A stretch of 64,000 bases of DNA. Origin: Rutidosis leptorrhynchoides. Lineage: Eukaryota > Streptophyta > Magnoliopsida > Asterales > Asteraceae. This document shows positions 26,030-37,399 of the stretch, piece by piece. A model generated the notes under the pieces. The model ran no database searches. It worked only from the letters and a program-made list of their open reading frames with translations, and was not told where the DNA came from. Positions within the stretch are counted from its first letter, which is position 1, and each line of letters opens with the position of its first letter. The stretch covers positions 632,886,001-632,950,000 of the forward strand of contig NC_092335.1 in the NCBI RefSeq assembly GCF_046630445.1. Direction: 5' to 3'. The position numbers were made by a program, and so were the translations under genes.

Positions 26030-28646
26030 TCTCATTTAAATTCATCATCTCATCAATATTATGAAGCCGAGGTTCTTGAAAGGCCTTTCTCTGAAAATGA
26101 AATACATGATGCCATTAACGACTGTGGGAGTACAAAGGCCCCTGGACCCGACGGTTTCAACATGGGTTTCTTTAAAAAGTTTTGGGATATAATCAAAGTT
26201 GATCTCATAGAGGCAATCGCTTGGTTTTGGGAAAGTGGGGAGATTTCAAAAGGTTGCAACGCCTCCTTCGTGACACTCATTCCAAAAAAGGTGGATCCTT
26301 TGAAGCTAGGTGACCATTGGCCAATTAGCTTGATTGGTTGCTACTATAAAATAGTGGCTAAAATCCTTTCGAATCGTCTCCGAAAAGTAATTCCTTCTCT
26401 AGTGGGTCCGGAACAAAGTGCCTTTCTAAAAGGGCGGTTTATTCTTGATGGTGCCTTAATTGCAAATGAAACCATCGATTTCCTTAAGGCTAATCGTAAA
26501 AAAGGAATAATCTTCAAAGTTGATTTCGAAAAGGCCTTTAATAGTCTCAATTGGAAATTCCTTTTAGATGTAATGCGGTGTATGGGGTTCGGACTTAAAT
26601 GGAGGAATTGGATTTCGAGTTGTTTACATTCGGCCTCTATTTCCATTCTCGTTAATGGTGCTCCTACTAGTGAATTTTCACTTGGTAGGGGAGTAAGGCA
26701 AGGCGACCCCCTCTCCCCATTTCTCTACATCCTAGCAGCAGAGGGGTTAAATATCCTTACAAAAGCGGCAACGGATAGAAGACTTTTAAGGGGATTGAAG
26801 TCGGGAATGATAAGGTATTAGTATCGCATCTTCAATATGCGGATGATACCATATTCTTCGGCGAATGGAGTAGATCGAATGCTTTTAGTCTTAGAAACCT
26901 TTTAAAATGCTTCGAGCTATCGTCGGGTTTAAAAGTTAACTTCCAAAAAAGTTGTGTGTACGACGTAGGGGTTGATCTTGAGGAAGTTAGCTTCGTAGCC
27001 AATCTCATGGGATGCCAAGTCGGTAGTTTCCCATTCGTATATCTTGGCTTACCTATTGGGTCGAAAATGAATAAACTTAGAGATTGGAATCCGGCAATAG
27101 ACAAATTTAACACGAGACTCTCAAGTTGGAAAATGCGTTCGTTGTCAATTGGGGGAAGATTAGTCTTGCTTAAATCGGTTCTTACTAGTCTACCGTTGTA
27201 TTACTTCTCGTTATTCCGAGCTCCGCCATGTGTGATTAATCATCTTGAGAGTGTGAGGAGATCATTTTTTTGGGGTGGGACGGGTTCGGGTCTCAAAATA
27301 CCTTGGGTAAAATGGGAAAATGTCATTAATACCTTTGACAATGGGGGGTTAAATATCGGGTCACTAAAGAACAAAAACCTTGATCTTTTGGGGAAAGTGG
27401 TGGTGGAGGTTTAAAACCGAAACCGACTCGCTTTGGACCAAAGTTATTCGTAGCTTATACGGGTTGTGTGGTGGCCTTTTGTCGGACAATGGTAATAACC
27501 AATCTCCGAGCGTGTGGCGTAATATCATTCTTGCAGGTACATCCATGGAAGATATGAGCATCCCCTTTCGAAATTCATTTATCAAATTAATTGGTGACGG
27601 TGGCTCTACATCATTTTGGCATGAACATTGGGTGGGTGATGACAAGCTTTGCACTCTTTTTCCTAGGCTATATAGACTTAAGATCGTATCGTCCGAGAGT
27701 CTGGTATTGTGGATATGAAATGTTGCTGGTCTCGAGAGCCTTTTGGTCGAACGTCAGGAGAACTCAACAACCTGCGTCAGCTTCTTTCTACAGTTTCGGT
27801 CAACAGCAGGGAGAAGGATTCATGGCGCTGGAGTCTATCCTCGAATGGGCAGCTTACTCTCAAAAAGTTAGCTGCCATTCTTGATGAACAGATGCTTCGA
27901 CCCTTCACCTCACAGCAATGCACTCTTCGTAATAGCCTTGTTCCAAAAAAAAAAATAGAAATCTTTACTTGGCGAGCGTTAAAAAAAAGATTGCCCGTAA
28001 GGATTGAACTCGACAAAAGAGGTATTGATTTGCATACCGTGCGGGTGTCCTTTGTGCGATGAAGAATTAGAGTCGGTGGATCACGCACTCTTCCAATGTA
28101 AACTTGCTCGTGATATTTGGGATCGTGTATTTAATTGGTGGGGTTTAGGGAATGTCTCAAACATCTCCTTTTCCGAGCTCCTAAACGACAACGTTAATCA
28201 CTCCTCTTCGCTCCATGGGAAAAAACTGTGGCAAGCTTTAAAGTGGTCTTGTGCGTACCTAATTTGGAGTAACCGGAACAACTTGGTATTCAAAGGTAAA
28301 ACTTGGAATGCACCGGTTGCTCTAAATGAGATACAAATAAGGTCGTTCGATTGGATTTCTAATAGAGCAAGAGGGAGAAAACTCGACTGGTGCACGTGGA
28401 TTTCCAACCCAAATATTTATCTAAACACTCCGTGATTGTCTGGCTTTGTATTCTCTCGTATTGTTAGTGTATGTAATTATTCGAGTCTAGTGTGTAGCTA
28501 TTTTTGTTTCTGTTAGGCTGCTACCTGCAGCATCTCATGTCTGTATGATATACTCGTGTGGATGATCCATGGCCCAATGGATCACATCAGCCTTGTAATT
28601 TTCGTGTTGGGTTTTAATGAATTTTTGCTTTTCAAAAAAAAAAAAA
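26030..28646 (+). mobile_element. 5'-truncated L1-type LINE, copy A
   Basis: The sequence encodes plant L1 reverse transcriptase blocks: APGPDGF (about 26140), PISLIGC, the finger-palm segment FKVDFEKAFNSLNW, GVRQGDPLSPFL (about 26690) and YADD (about 26838). Next come the connection region and an RVT zinc-binding end (CPLCDEELESVDHALFQC, about 28040-28110). The endonuclease and ORF1 are missing. Reading frame is lost at least four times: a stop after the QGDPLSPF block, then shifts near 27400, 27710 and 28040. A 3' UTR of about 200 bp ends in a 13-A tail at 28634-28646. No target duplication was found. Copy A has Trp where copy B keeps the usual Arg in the D-H-R-P-I-S-L block. Confidence 0.88.
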
Positions 28647-28922
28647 TTGTAGCTCAAGTTTTCCTCAAATTAATCGAGCATAGAAACACACCATCCTTTA
28701 CATCTCATTTTTGCTTCACTTTTTTTTTTTTTTTTTTTTTTTTTTTGTATTCCAAACCGTTGATTAAATTTAATCCAATAGACAGGATTTAAACTGCGTG
28801 TATCCTTGTGTACGTGTATCAACCAATCAGATTTCACTATTATAGAAAATTCCCCAATTTATTCGTTTTATTCATCATTATTCTTGCATACCTGCAAATC
28901 CAAAACACATTACCGTAATTCA
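28647..28922 (+). promoter_or_regulatory. Putative promoter and 5' UTR of KEN-domain gene, copy A
   Basis: Only about 276 bp separate the LINE poly-A tail from the gene's start codon. The stretch holds a poly-T run of about 30 bases (near 28716-28746) and a possible TATA-like element (ctattatagaaa, about 28838). An in-frame upstream ATG at 28806 would add 39 residues without a signal peptide or membrane segment. The ATG at 28923 has the better context (caATGGCG) and is preferred. Confidence 0.45.
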
Positions 28923-31095
28923 ATGGCGTTTATGCCGAACTTCTGTATGAATGATCCTCTTGAGCTCGAGTTCATAAATTCATTTCAACTTATAGATATT
29001 TACGAAAATTTACTGGTATCTAGGGGATTGTATCGGGGAAGATATAGATGCCGTGAAGCATCTGTGGGTGTATATCCACTAGAATCGTTTTCCTTGGTGT
29101 ACAATAACTTTTTGGTGACCAATTCCAAAAACGTTTTACAAATGAGAGGTATTAGGAGGCGTAGGGTTGATTGGGCGGTTGCGTTCGAGCCATTTGTGTA
29201 TACTGTAAGAGATTACGTACATCAGCACTTCAACCATTTGGTAAACAGACATGATGAAACTAGATTTACTGGGAACTGGATTAAAGATATTAAAGGGGTT
29301 CTGAAAGGGGTTAAATATTTGCACGATAAAGGTGTATTTCATAATTCCATCCATTATTGTAGCATTATTTACAAACCATCCGAGAATGAAGGTGTTCTGA
29401 AAATAGGGGATCCGGTGAATTGCATTTCCAAGTTAGGAAGAACAAGTGCTGAGGTAGCAGCAGGTAATGTATTTATTTATTTTTATATATATTTATTTTA
29501 TTCATACTAATATATTTAATTATTAAATTTTGTTAATCTATTTGATTTGATACTTAATATTCAATTCACTATTCCGCTGTTTTTAATCAAATCCAATTAA
29601 TTCAAAACGGGTATCAAATCAAATACTCCGTATAAATTTAAGGAAAAGGAAAAAGGCTGTGTGTAGAAGATTCTGATCAAATCAACAAAAATGGAAGATT
29701 CTGATCTCATTCTCCGCCCTTGCAAACACCACCGCACTACCACCATTACTGCCCCTAACAATTGTATTGTGATTGCGGATTATATTACAAAGGTTTCCTA
29801 TCATCCAGTAGTTATGTAACTAATGTAGTGTATTATTTACAAGGGATGGGATTTGTTCCCTGTTGATTTACAAATATTCTATCAAATAGTTCGAGTTCCT
29901 ACTATGTTAGCGTTAATATTGTGTTTTAAGATTAAACCAAACACCACCTCCACCTCCATTACTAAAGGTAAGGGGTCTTAGCCCTCTCCCTCCTTTGAAA
30001 TAATAGCCATTTTATCTCTCCATTAATCATCTAATCCCTCATTTGATTTGTTATTCAGACCACCCTTTAGTCAAGACTTTACTCATGCACTTACTATAAG
30101 TGGAGTGGAGTGGAGTATTAGGGAGATTAGGGTTGCATTAATCTCACCACTGCATCACAAATATGTTTACCAACAATGTCCCAAGCCTTTTTTTTAAAGA
30201 ATAATGAAGAGTATCCTGTTGTTATCTAATACTTGATTAATTTAATTGCATTGCAGTTTATGATAAAGAGTTGTTCAACGTCGGTCAAGTTCTATGTCAC
30301 ATTTTCACAAATGGGTCATACATTCCCCAAAGTGATTATCCTGATGTCATTGAATACACCACGATTCGAAACATGCTATCATGTATGCATGATTTACTAG
30401 AAATGAAAGATTTGATTGAGACTCTTGTGAATTTGGATGATAAGAGGTTAGTTTTTATGTGGTTGTGAGATTAATTATTAATATCATAAATAATAATTAA
30501 AAAAAAAAATATATATATATTTATAAACATATTTGAAATTTGAAAATGCAGGCAAGTGTATTTGCAAGGTCATTTGGATTCGGGTACTTTATGGTACTCA
30601 TGGTCAAAGAAACAGCCTTGGTGCTGGTCAAAAGAAAAAAGAATTGACTTTTTAGTAGCCGTAAGCAACACGATGCGTGAAGACCAAGTTTCAGACACAC
30701 GTCTAAGTCCTATCATCAATGCGGTTAATGTTAAAGGCAATTGGGGGAGGTTATTTCACACAACTATGATTGACATTCTAGAGGTTACAGAGACAACTGA
30801 TGCTCAAGGACAAGTAGTACGAACAAGAAAGAATCCTTATAACAAGACGTTACCTGTAAGGTTGCTACGTTTCATACGAAATGCTTTGGAGCATCCAAGT
30901 GTTGAACCAAACCAAGTTAATATGGGCGACACAGAGATTACCCCGCAGGAACTTAGCAAAATCAGTATTGACAACCGTTTGAGACGTGTCTACCCAAGTT
31001 TTTTATTTGAGATATACAAGGACTTGGAGGATGAGGTACGTGGGGGTATGATTTCAAACAAGTTCATGTTAAGAGATTTTTATTATATTCCATAG
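28923..31095 (+). CDS. Pseudokinase-KEN ribonuclease, IRE1/RNase L-like (copy A)
   Basis: Three exons join in frame to 424 residues: 28923-29463, 30257-30446 and 30552-31095, with GT-AG introns of 793 and 105 bp (phases 1 and 2). Residues about 25-250 follow the kinase fold of IRE1 but lack its catalytic residues: the VAVK-type lysine site reads VGVYP (48-52), the HRDLKPxN loop reads HNSIHYCS (140-147), and the DFG site reads GDPV (162-165). Residues about 265-405 are a KEN domain: WSKEKRIDFLVAVSN opens it, VRLLRFIRNALEH is its core, and YPSFLFEIYKDLE closes it. Tyr340, Arg353, Asn354 and His358 match the IRE1 RNase site residues with identical spacing. No signal peptide, lumenal domain or membrane helix is present, so a soluble protein is inferred. 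Function is not shown; the RNase call rests on motif conservation. Confidence 0.82.
29464..30256 (+). other. Intron 1 of KEN-domain gene, copy A
   Basis: The intron starts gtaatg and ends ttgcattgcag. It is AT-rich and holds a 42-codon open stretch starting MEDSDLILRPC at about 29690, which has no recognisable family and may be chance. Confidence 0.75.
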
Positions 31096-31329
31096 ATTAA
31101 ATAGATAGATGTGACGTTTGATGTTGGTTGCTTCTTTGAACTTTGTAATGGTTTTTTGCAAGTTTATGCTTTTTGGCTATCTTATTGTAATGGTTTTTTT
31201 TTTTTTTTTTTGGGGACATGGTAGTGTGGTATATCTTTCTGTAATGGGTTTAAGTCAAAAACCAAACCCACGGTTATGGTTGTTTTGTTTTAAGTCAATT
31301 AGACCGTTAGTTATTCTTTATTTGATATG
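31096..31329. other. 3' flank of KEN-domain gene, copy A
   Basis: Likely 3' UTR and downstream DNA. It contains a poly-T run near 31195-31212. No separate gene was seen. Confidence 0.45.
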
Positions 31330-31694
31330 GTGGTAGTTTGACAATCCCTCCCTTCTTAAAAATATTCTTCACCACAAGAATGTCAAGTGGAAAGTGGAAC
31401 TCAATTAAAACAGAACCATAGCTTAGGAATTGAAGCAAATGGAAACTGCTACACTTCCATAGTGACAACTTCGTTTGCTTAGTACCTCTCAGAGAGTAAC
31501 TTGTGGGTGGGGTTGGAGTTTGACATAAACCCAATCACCAACCACAAAAACCTCTGTCAGAACGTTTAAGGGTCTGCACTGCAAAATTCTTCATACCAGC
31601 TTGGGCAAACTTCAAAACAGAAATGGCTTAATGACCTGTGTCAACTAGACACGACTGACTGCAGGAGGTGTTTGACCATAAAACTACTTCCAAT

Positions 31695-31720
31695 GGGGTG
31701 GGGTGGGGTGGTGGTGGTGG
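31695..31720 (+). repeat. G-rich GGGGT/GGT tract
   Basis: Three GGGGT units followed by GGT units inside the Gypsy fossil. The tract could fold as a G-quadruplex. Confidence 0.7.
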
Positions 31721-34700
31721 TGTTAGTGTTAATAGATGTATGGTAATTGGTATGGTACCAATACTCGGCCAACGAAAGCCATTTTGTCCATTCTTTACCG
31801 CAAATAGCATTCCCAAAGTACTTGTTGACCACCTGCAGGATGATGATTATAAGCCGTCATTTTGTCCATTCTTTAGGCTTTTCTCCAGTCGTGACCACCT
31901 CAGTTTACTTAACCCATCTACCACTACAAATATTGCACTTTTACCGCTGGAAAGTGGTAAGCCATCCATAAAGTCCATTGTAAATTGTAATGTCTGACCA
32001 AATTCGAGTACTTGCAGTGTAGGCAAATCTCAACATTTCCTCCAGTAAAAACATGATTTTAGCTTGTGTATAGTGGATGATTCTCCTGAATGCCCACCAT
32101 TAGGGTGGGTCATTATGAAAGTGTTTTATGAGATCAAATGGTATTTGTGTGTTAGCTCCCACCACAATTTTGGACTTCCTTTCCAATCTACCACTCTTCA
32201 ATTTATAATGTTTTGACACACATCTGCATTTAGCTAACCTACCAGTTTAAATGTCGACATCTACACTTTGTTGGTCAATAGGGATGGTGGAAACACATAT
32301 TTGTATATAATTTCATAATCAAAACCCATTAATTTGGGCAGCCATTTCATTTGGGTCGTTGGGGTCAAGCAGGTACTTCAAACTTAAGTGATCCGTTTTG
32401 ATTTTAAAGTGTCCATCCAAAAGGTACCCCCTCCATTTCTCCAAAGCTTTAATAACCGCCATGAATTCAAGTAGACAAAGTTTGAAGTTTGATGTCGTTG
32501 GGATAAAGATTTGCTCAAGTAAGCCACCGGGTGTGCCCCTATTGTTGTAAAATGGCCCCACCGGGTGTGCCCCTATTGTTGTAAAACGGACCCGATGATG
32601 CCAATACCGCCATGAATTCTTATTAACCCTAAGAATCCTCTCAATTGTTTCAAACTTGTTGGTGTTGGCCAATTTCTCATAGCTTTTATCTTACTTGGAT
32701 CACTCACTAGCAACACCTTTAGATGAAATTACATGCCCCACGTACTCCACACATACACACTTGGATAACTTTGCAAATACTTCGTTGACCCTCATAACTT
32801 CCACTGATGAGCTGTAAATCAGTATATATCGTCAAAGAAAACAAGTGTAAACTTGCGTAAAAAGGGCTTGAAAACGTGGTTCATTAAAGCTTGAAAGGTG
32901 GAAGGTGCGTTAGTGTCCCTCATTTGAAATGTCATCATAATTTGATGGTATCCGGACCTTAAATCCAATTTTGTGAACACACTCGAACCCCTTAATTCAT
33001 CATTAATGGGTATAGGAAACTTGTCTTTTTTTTTTTTTTAGTATAGTATGCTTGTTCAATTTGCATATGTTTCTGTTTCTAGTGGGATCTGATGGTCAAA
33101 AACACGTGGAGGTGGCAACTCTTTGGGTCAAAACAGTGTCAATAAGGCTGAGGTAATGTAGTACCTTTGTTCCATATGCCTGATATAAAGGTAGAAGGGT
33201 AAATGCACAATTGCATTCTGCTTCCACCATTTTGTTTATTTTCTTGCCATTTGCCCATGTTTTAGTCGCCATTGAATTCAACTCCATTGTATTCCAAGCA
33301 CCATTTCACATCCTCCAAGTGCTGCTACCACTACCGTGCCACTTTGGAATATAAGTCAACTTTTCACAATGACTTGTGCATTAGCAACAAGATTATTACA
33401 ATGCAGATTAAAAAAGGGATTGGATTTGAATTGTTAGTCGTATTGAAGATAATATCATGATAACTCATGAATTGCTTAAAGGGTATAATAGGAAAAATGG
33501 GCCCCATAGATTTGCCATGAAGATTGACATCCAAAAAGCTTATGATACAGTGACTTGGAGTTTTTTTAGGAAAGCATTTTGGTGGGGTATGGTTTGTATT
33601 AATGCTGGTATACATGGGTAGGAAGAGGGTTAAGGCAAGTGGACATACTTGTTTACAATAGTAATGGAGGTGCTTCATCTGAAGCAGATTGGTAAAAAAA
33701 TCCTGCCTTTAAATATCATCATGGGTGTAAGAAACTAAAATTGACCCATGTGAGTTTTGCTGATGACTTGTTACTCCTTTTTCATGGTGATGAAGAATCT
33801 GTGAAGGTGATTAAACACAGGCTCTAGAGAAATTTAGTCATGTTTCAGGTTTATATCTATCCCAAAGTTCAATCTATTTTGGGAGTGTTCCTTTTGTCAT
33901 AAAACAAAAAAATATTAAGTATTTTGCCATTTCCTGTTGGTTGGTAGGTAAATTGCCTGTGAGATATTTAGGGATTCCTTTGTTGGCCAAAAGACCTAGT
34001 GTTGCTGATTGTAAGAGCTTGATAGATAAAGTGAAGAGTAAGGTGAACAATTGGAGGAAATAGAAAGTTATCTTATGCTGGAAGGTTATTACTCATTAAC
34101 TCTGTTTTAACCTCCACTGTGTTCATGCTTCCCAATACTATTTTAAATGAGATTGAAAAAGTGTTGAAGAATTTCCTGTGACTGTTAGAGGTAAAGCAAG
34201 AATTGCCTGGTAAAAAGTATGTATGTATGCCTAAGGATCAAGGTGGCCTTGGGATTAAGCCATTAAAAGAATGGAATGAGATTCTTTTAATGAAACAACT
34301 TTGGAAAATTGTGATAAAAAAAGATTCATTATGGTACAAGTGGGTCAATATTGTGAAACTTGAAAATAGGAGTATTTGGGAAGTGCAGGGAGGGTGATAT
34401 TAATGATACCTGGAATTGGAAACAAGTTTTGGGGTTGAGAGATATGATTAAAAAGCATGTATATTATGAGATTGGGAATGGTCAAAATACTTCTGTTTGG
34501 TATGTGTGGAGCAGATTGTATCCAGAACAAAAAAGGTATAATTTCAGGGTTTAAAGATGATATGGTTATAGATCAATATAGGGATGATCATGGTGAGAGT
34601 TGGCCAGATGAGTGGATTGTTAAATTTCCTATCGTGGAAAAAATTAAAATACCTAGATGGTCTGATAAGCAAGATGAAGTTGTTTGGATCACCAAAGACA

Positions 34701-35042
34701 ATAAAAAAGTCCCTTATTCTACAAAGCAGGCTTGGTTAGACCTAAGGGTTGAGGGTCTAGTTAAAGAGTGAGGTCACATTGTGTGGTTTCCTCAAATTGT
34801 TCCTAATCATGCTTTTATTCTGTGGCTAGCTATATGGGATAGAGTAGGCAAGAATGTTGAAATGGATGGTTAATTTCAAGAACTTATTCTTTAGTTGCAA
34901 GTATTCTGGAAAAGTTTGGTTAAGCATGAAGAAAATGTTATTATCCAAGGGCCTGCCTAATAAGCTTAGTGATATTGTTATGCAAATGTCCAAATATCCT
35001 TTTAGTAATCATATTTGGAAAATTATCACAAGATTGGTGTTG

Positions 35043-35047
35043 GCTGC
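35043..35047. repeat. Target site duplication of Copia solo LTR (GCTGC)
   Basis: GCTGC flanks the solo LTR here and at 35832-35836. Confidence 0.88.
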
Positions 35048-35831
35048 TTTTGGAGTATGGAGAAATTTAAACAAAGTAGGAAAAAGCGCCACAAAAGGTG
35101 AGTTAAGGTGTTGCACGAATTTTGCAGATTTCGGTAAGCGTGAAACAGTGAAATGGGGCGCATCACTCTAAGGATGCGGCGCATCCATGCAGCAAAATAG
35201 TCCGAAGGTTTTAGATGCGGAGCATTGAGCTGAAATGGCGCATCAAAGGGGTTAGATGCGGTGCATCCAGATCCAGATGCGGCGCATCTGGAGCCGGTAC
35301 TTGAATCTGAAACGTGGAAAACTATAGGGATGCGGCGCATCTCTTTCAGATGCGGCGCATCGCCTCTCTGTCAGCAATTTGGCAAGTTGCAACCTTTACA
35401 TCCGAGCATGCTTTGGCCTCCTTTTACTTTAGGTGCAAAGTTGATCACTTTACACCTAAAATTAGGGCTGTGATCATGCCAATACAAGGTGGAAAGCATG
35501 GCTAGTTGGTTTATCTTTCATGATTGCTAGCACACTTGAAGATCAAGTTGAAGTTTCATGGTGTTCTTGTTTTCTCTATATATAGAACTCATTGTATGCA
35601 ATTGTATCACACCACTCTCAAATATTCAGTAAATAAACGATCTCTAGTTGGCCCGTGGACTAAAGCAATCACAACGATTGCATATAACCACGTTATATCT
35701 TGTGTCGTTCTTACATTTCTTGCATTTTAATCTTTCGTTCATTAAGTGGGTTGAGTGATCTTGATAGTATCACTACTCGGCTAGTAGTCTTGTAGAATTA
35801 CTAGCGTTGTTTGGGTCCTAATATCCTAACA
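35048..35831 (+). repeat. Copia solo LTR nested in LINE, copy A
   Basis: A 784-bp LTR from the same Copia family as the element at 20132. It ends CCTAACA, has the TATATATAGAA box (about 35577) and eight GATGCGGCGCATC-type dyads (about 35155-35362). Its R-U5 half is almost identical to the young element while its U3 half is clearly diverged. It interrupts the coding part of the LINE, whose sequence resumes after the GCTGC repeat. Confidence 0.9.
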
Positions 35832-36415
35832 GCTGCATCTGTGTATCATGATCATGTGTGGATGGAAAGAAATCTGACGAGAGATGAAGCTGAGTTGGCC
35901 GAATGCATAAAGGAATTTATTCGGATGAAAGTTGTTGACCTTGAAGGTTAAAAGTTCAAAAGACGTGCAAAAGGTAGAGTTGGTGTGGAATATTAAGTGG
36001 AAATGTAATTTGTAAGGGTTGAGTGATTGTTTGTGGTATTGTTTATGTATTGGGTTGTGTTTTGTTGGGGTGGTTGTGTATGTTTGTACTTTGATTATTA
36101 ATATAATTCTCCCTTTTTTGCAAAAAAAAAAAATATTCTGTTTCCATGTTTCCACCAGGTACCATCATCACTGACATTGTTGGCATCCCAATTTCTTTCT
36201 TGGCCGTTTCTAAATCCAAGAAATTATGTGTACTACCTGAATCAAAATGAGTATGTGATCCTTTTGTTTTACCCTCATTGTTTGGTGGTGAGTAATCTTC
36301 GTTCACATTACAATATCACTTCTAGTGAAACCACTACATTTATTTATGACGTGGAGTGGAGTGTGTGTAGCGTTGGTCACAATAAAAACAATTGATTTTT
36401 TAGCTCGTTTTTCTT

Positions 36416-36420
36416 CCATT
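36416..36420. repeat. Target site duplication of TRIM (CCATT)
   Basis: CCATT flanks the TRIM here and at 37066-37070. Confidence 0.9.
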
Positions 36421-37065
36421 TGTTGGGCGTGCAAACCTATCCCACATAGGAGGGAGACAAAAACAAATGTATGTATATAAGTTTAAGGGGAAGTCCCTCT
36501 AATACCAATTGGTTTTAGAAAAGGATGGACTCTTGGGCTTATATTGCAGGACATTGTGTTTGGGCTATGCGATCTTACAAATGGTATCAGAGCTAGGCTA
36601 TAGCCCGATGTGGTGAACGACGCAGTGGTGGCGCACCCCTAAGCGCACGGTGCGACATGGCACACCCCTCAGTTTGCCAACGATAATGGAGCCATGGTGC
36701 CTTATATCGAAAGTCTTCCTTCCCAAGGCGTGGAAGTGCGGCGTGTCCCGATGGTGAAAGAAAAGTGAAAGAAAGAGATCGGCGGTATAAGAGGCGTGTC
36801 TCGGTAGTGAAAGAAAAGTGAAAGAAAAAAGACCGGTGATATAAGATGGCGGGAGTATCGTTGAAGGGGAGGCTCGGTGATGTGGTCTTCGGTTTGAGGG
36901 GAGGATTGTTGGGCGTGCAAACCTATCCCACATAGGAGGGAGACAAAAACAAATGTATGTATATAAGTCTAAGGGGAAGTCCCTCTAATACCAATTGGTT
37001 TTAGAAAAGAATGGACTCTTGGGCTTATATTGCAGGACATTGTGTTTGGGCTATGCGATCTTACA
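36421..37065 (+). mobile_element. TRIM retrotransposon, copy A
   Basis: A 645-bp terminal-repeat retrotransposon in miniature. Two 159-bp LTRs (36421-36579 and 36907-37065) begin TGTTGGGCGTG and end GATCTTACA. The primer site TGGTATCAGAGC (36582-36593) follows the first LTR, and a purine-rich gaggggaggat precedes the second. The interior does not code for retroelement proteins and contains an imperfect duplication of about 60 bp built on gtgaaagaaaagtgaaagaa. TRIMs depend on proteins of other LTR elements. The structure looks whole. Confidence 0.93.
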
Positions 37066-37399
37066 CCATTGTGTTAACCTTTTTCTATTTGGATTTTCAC
37101 TACTCTTTTGATTATTATTGTTGCAAGGGACTATTGGTAAAGCCAATTGAGTGTTATTATTGGTAAGGAATAGTGATAGCGGAATGTATCAAACCCATCT
37201 TCCAACGAAATAATTCAATATCTTTTTGCAATCCCTCCGAGAAATAGGCTAATTGCGTGCGCTAATATCCTATCCACCTTGTTAAGTAATTGTTCAAATT
37301 CATCGTGGTGACGTAATTAGCAATGTGTGATGTGTTAGTAGCCCCCCAAAAATTGTTTTTAGACATTCAAGCATCGTGGTAAAAAAACATTAATAATGG

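Larger units (their letters stand above)
33080..36133 (+). mobile_element. Second L1-type LINE, nested in Gypsy fossil, copy A
   Basis: Plus-strand reverse transcriptase blocks are recognisable from about 33430 (HRFAMKIDIQKAYDTVTW), through an FADD-type box (about 33757) and LPVRYLGIPLL (about 33955). A zinc-binding tail follows (about 34800-34920), then a C-terminal stretch after the nested LTR (about 35837-35950). It ends in a 12-A tail at 36122-36133. The reading frame is lost many times by stops and shifts, so it is dead. ttctgtttc occurs just before the left end (33071-33079) and just after the tail (36136-36144) and may be the target duplication. The stretch 33080-33420 is unassigned. 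Confidence 0.78.

Noticed and set aside
26030-28646. Reverse transcriptase as a host or defence gene
   Set aside because: The YADD/QGDPLSPF blocks, zinc-binding tail, 3' UTR and poly-A are those of a 5'-truncated plant L1 LINE with several frame losses.
29690-29818. A 42-codon open stretch in intron 1 of the KEN gene (MEDSDLILRPC...)
   Set aside because: The splice sites around it give a perfect in-frame protein without it, and it matches no family I know.
36598-36933. A 111-codon minus-strand frame inside the TRIM
   Set aside because: TRIM interiors do not code; the frame consists of purine/pyrimidine-rich repeats.
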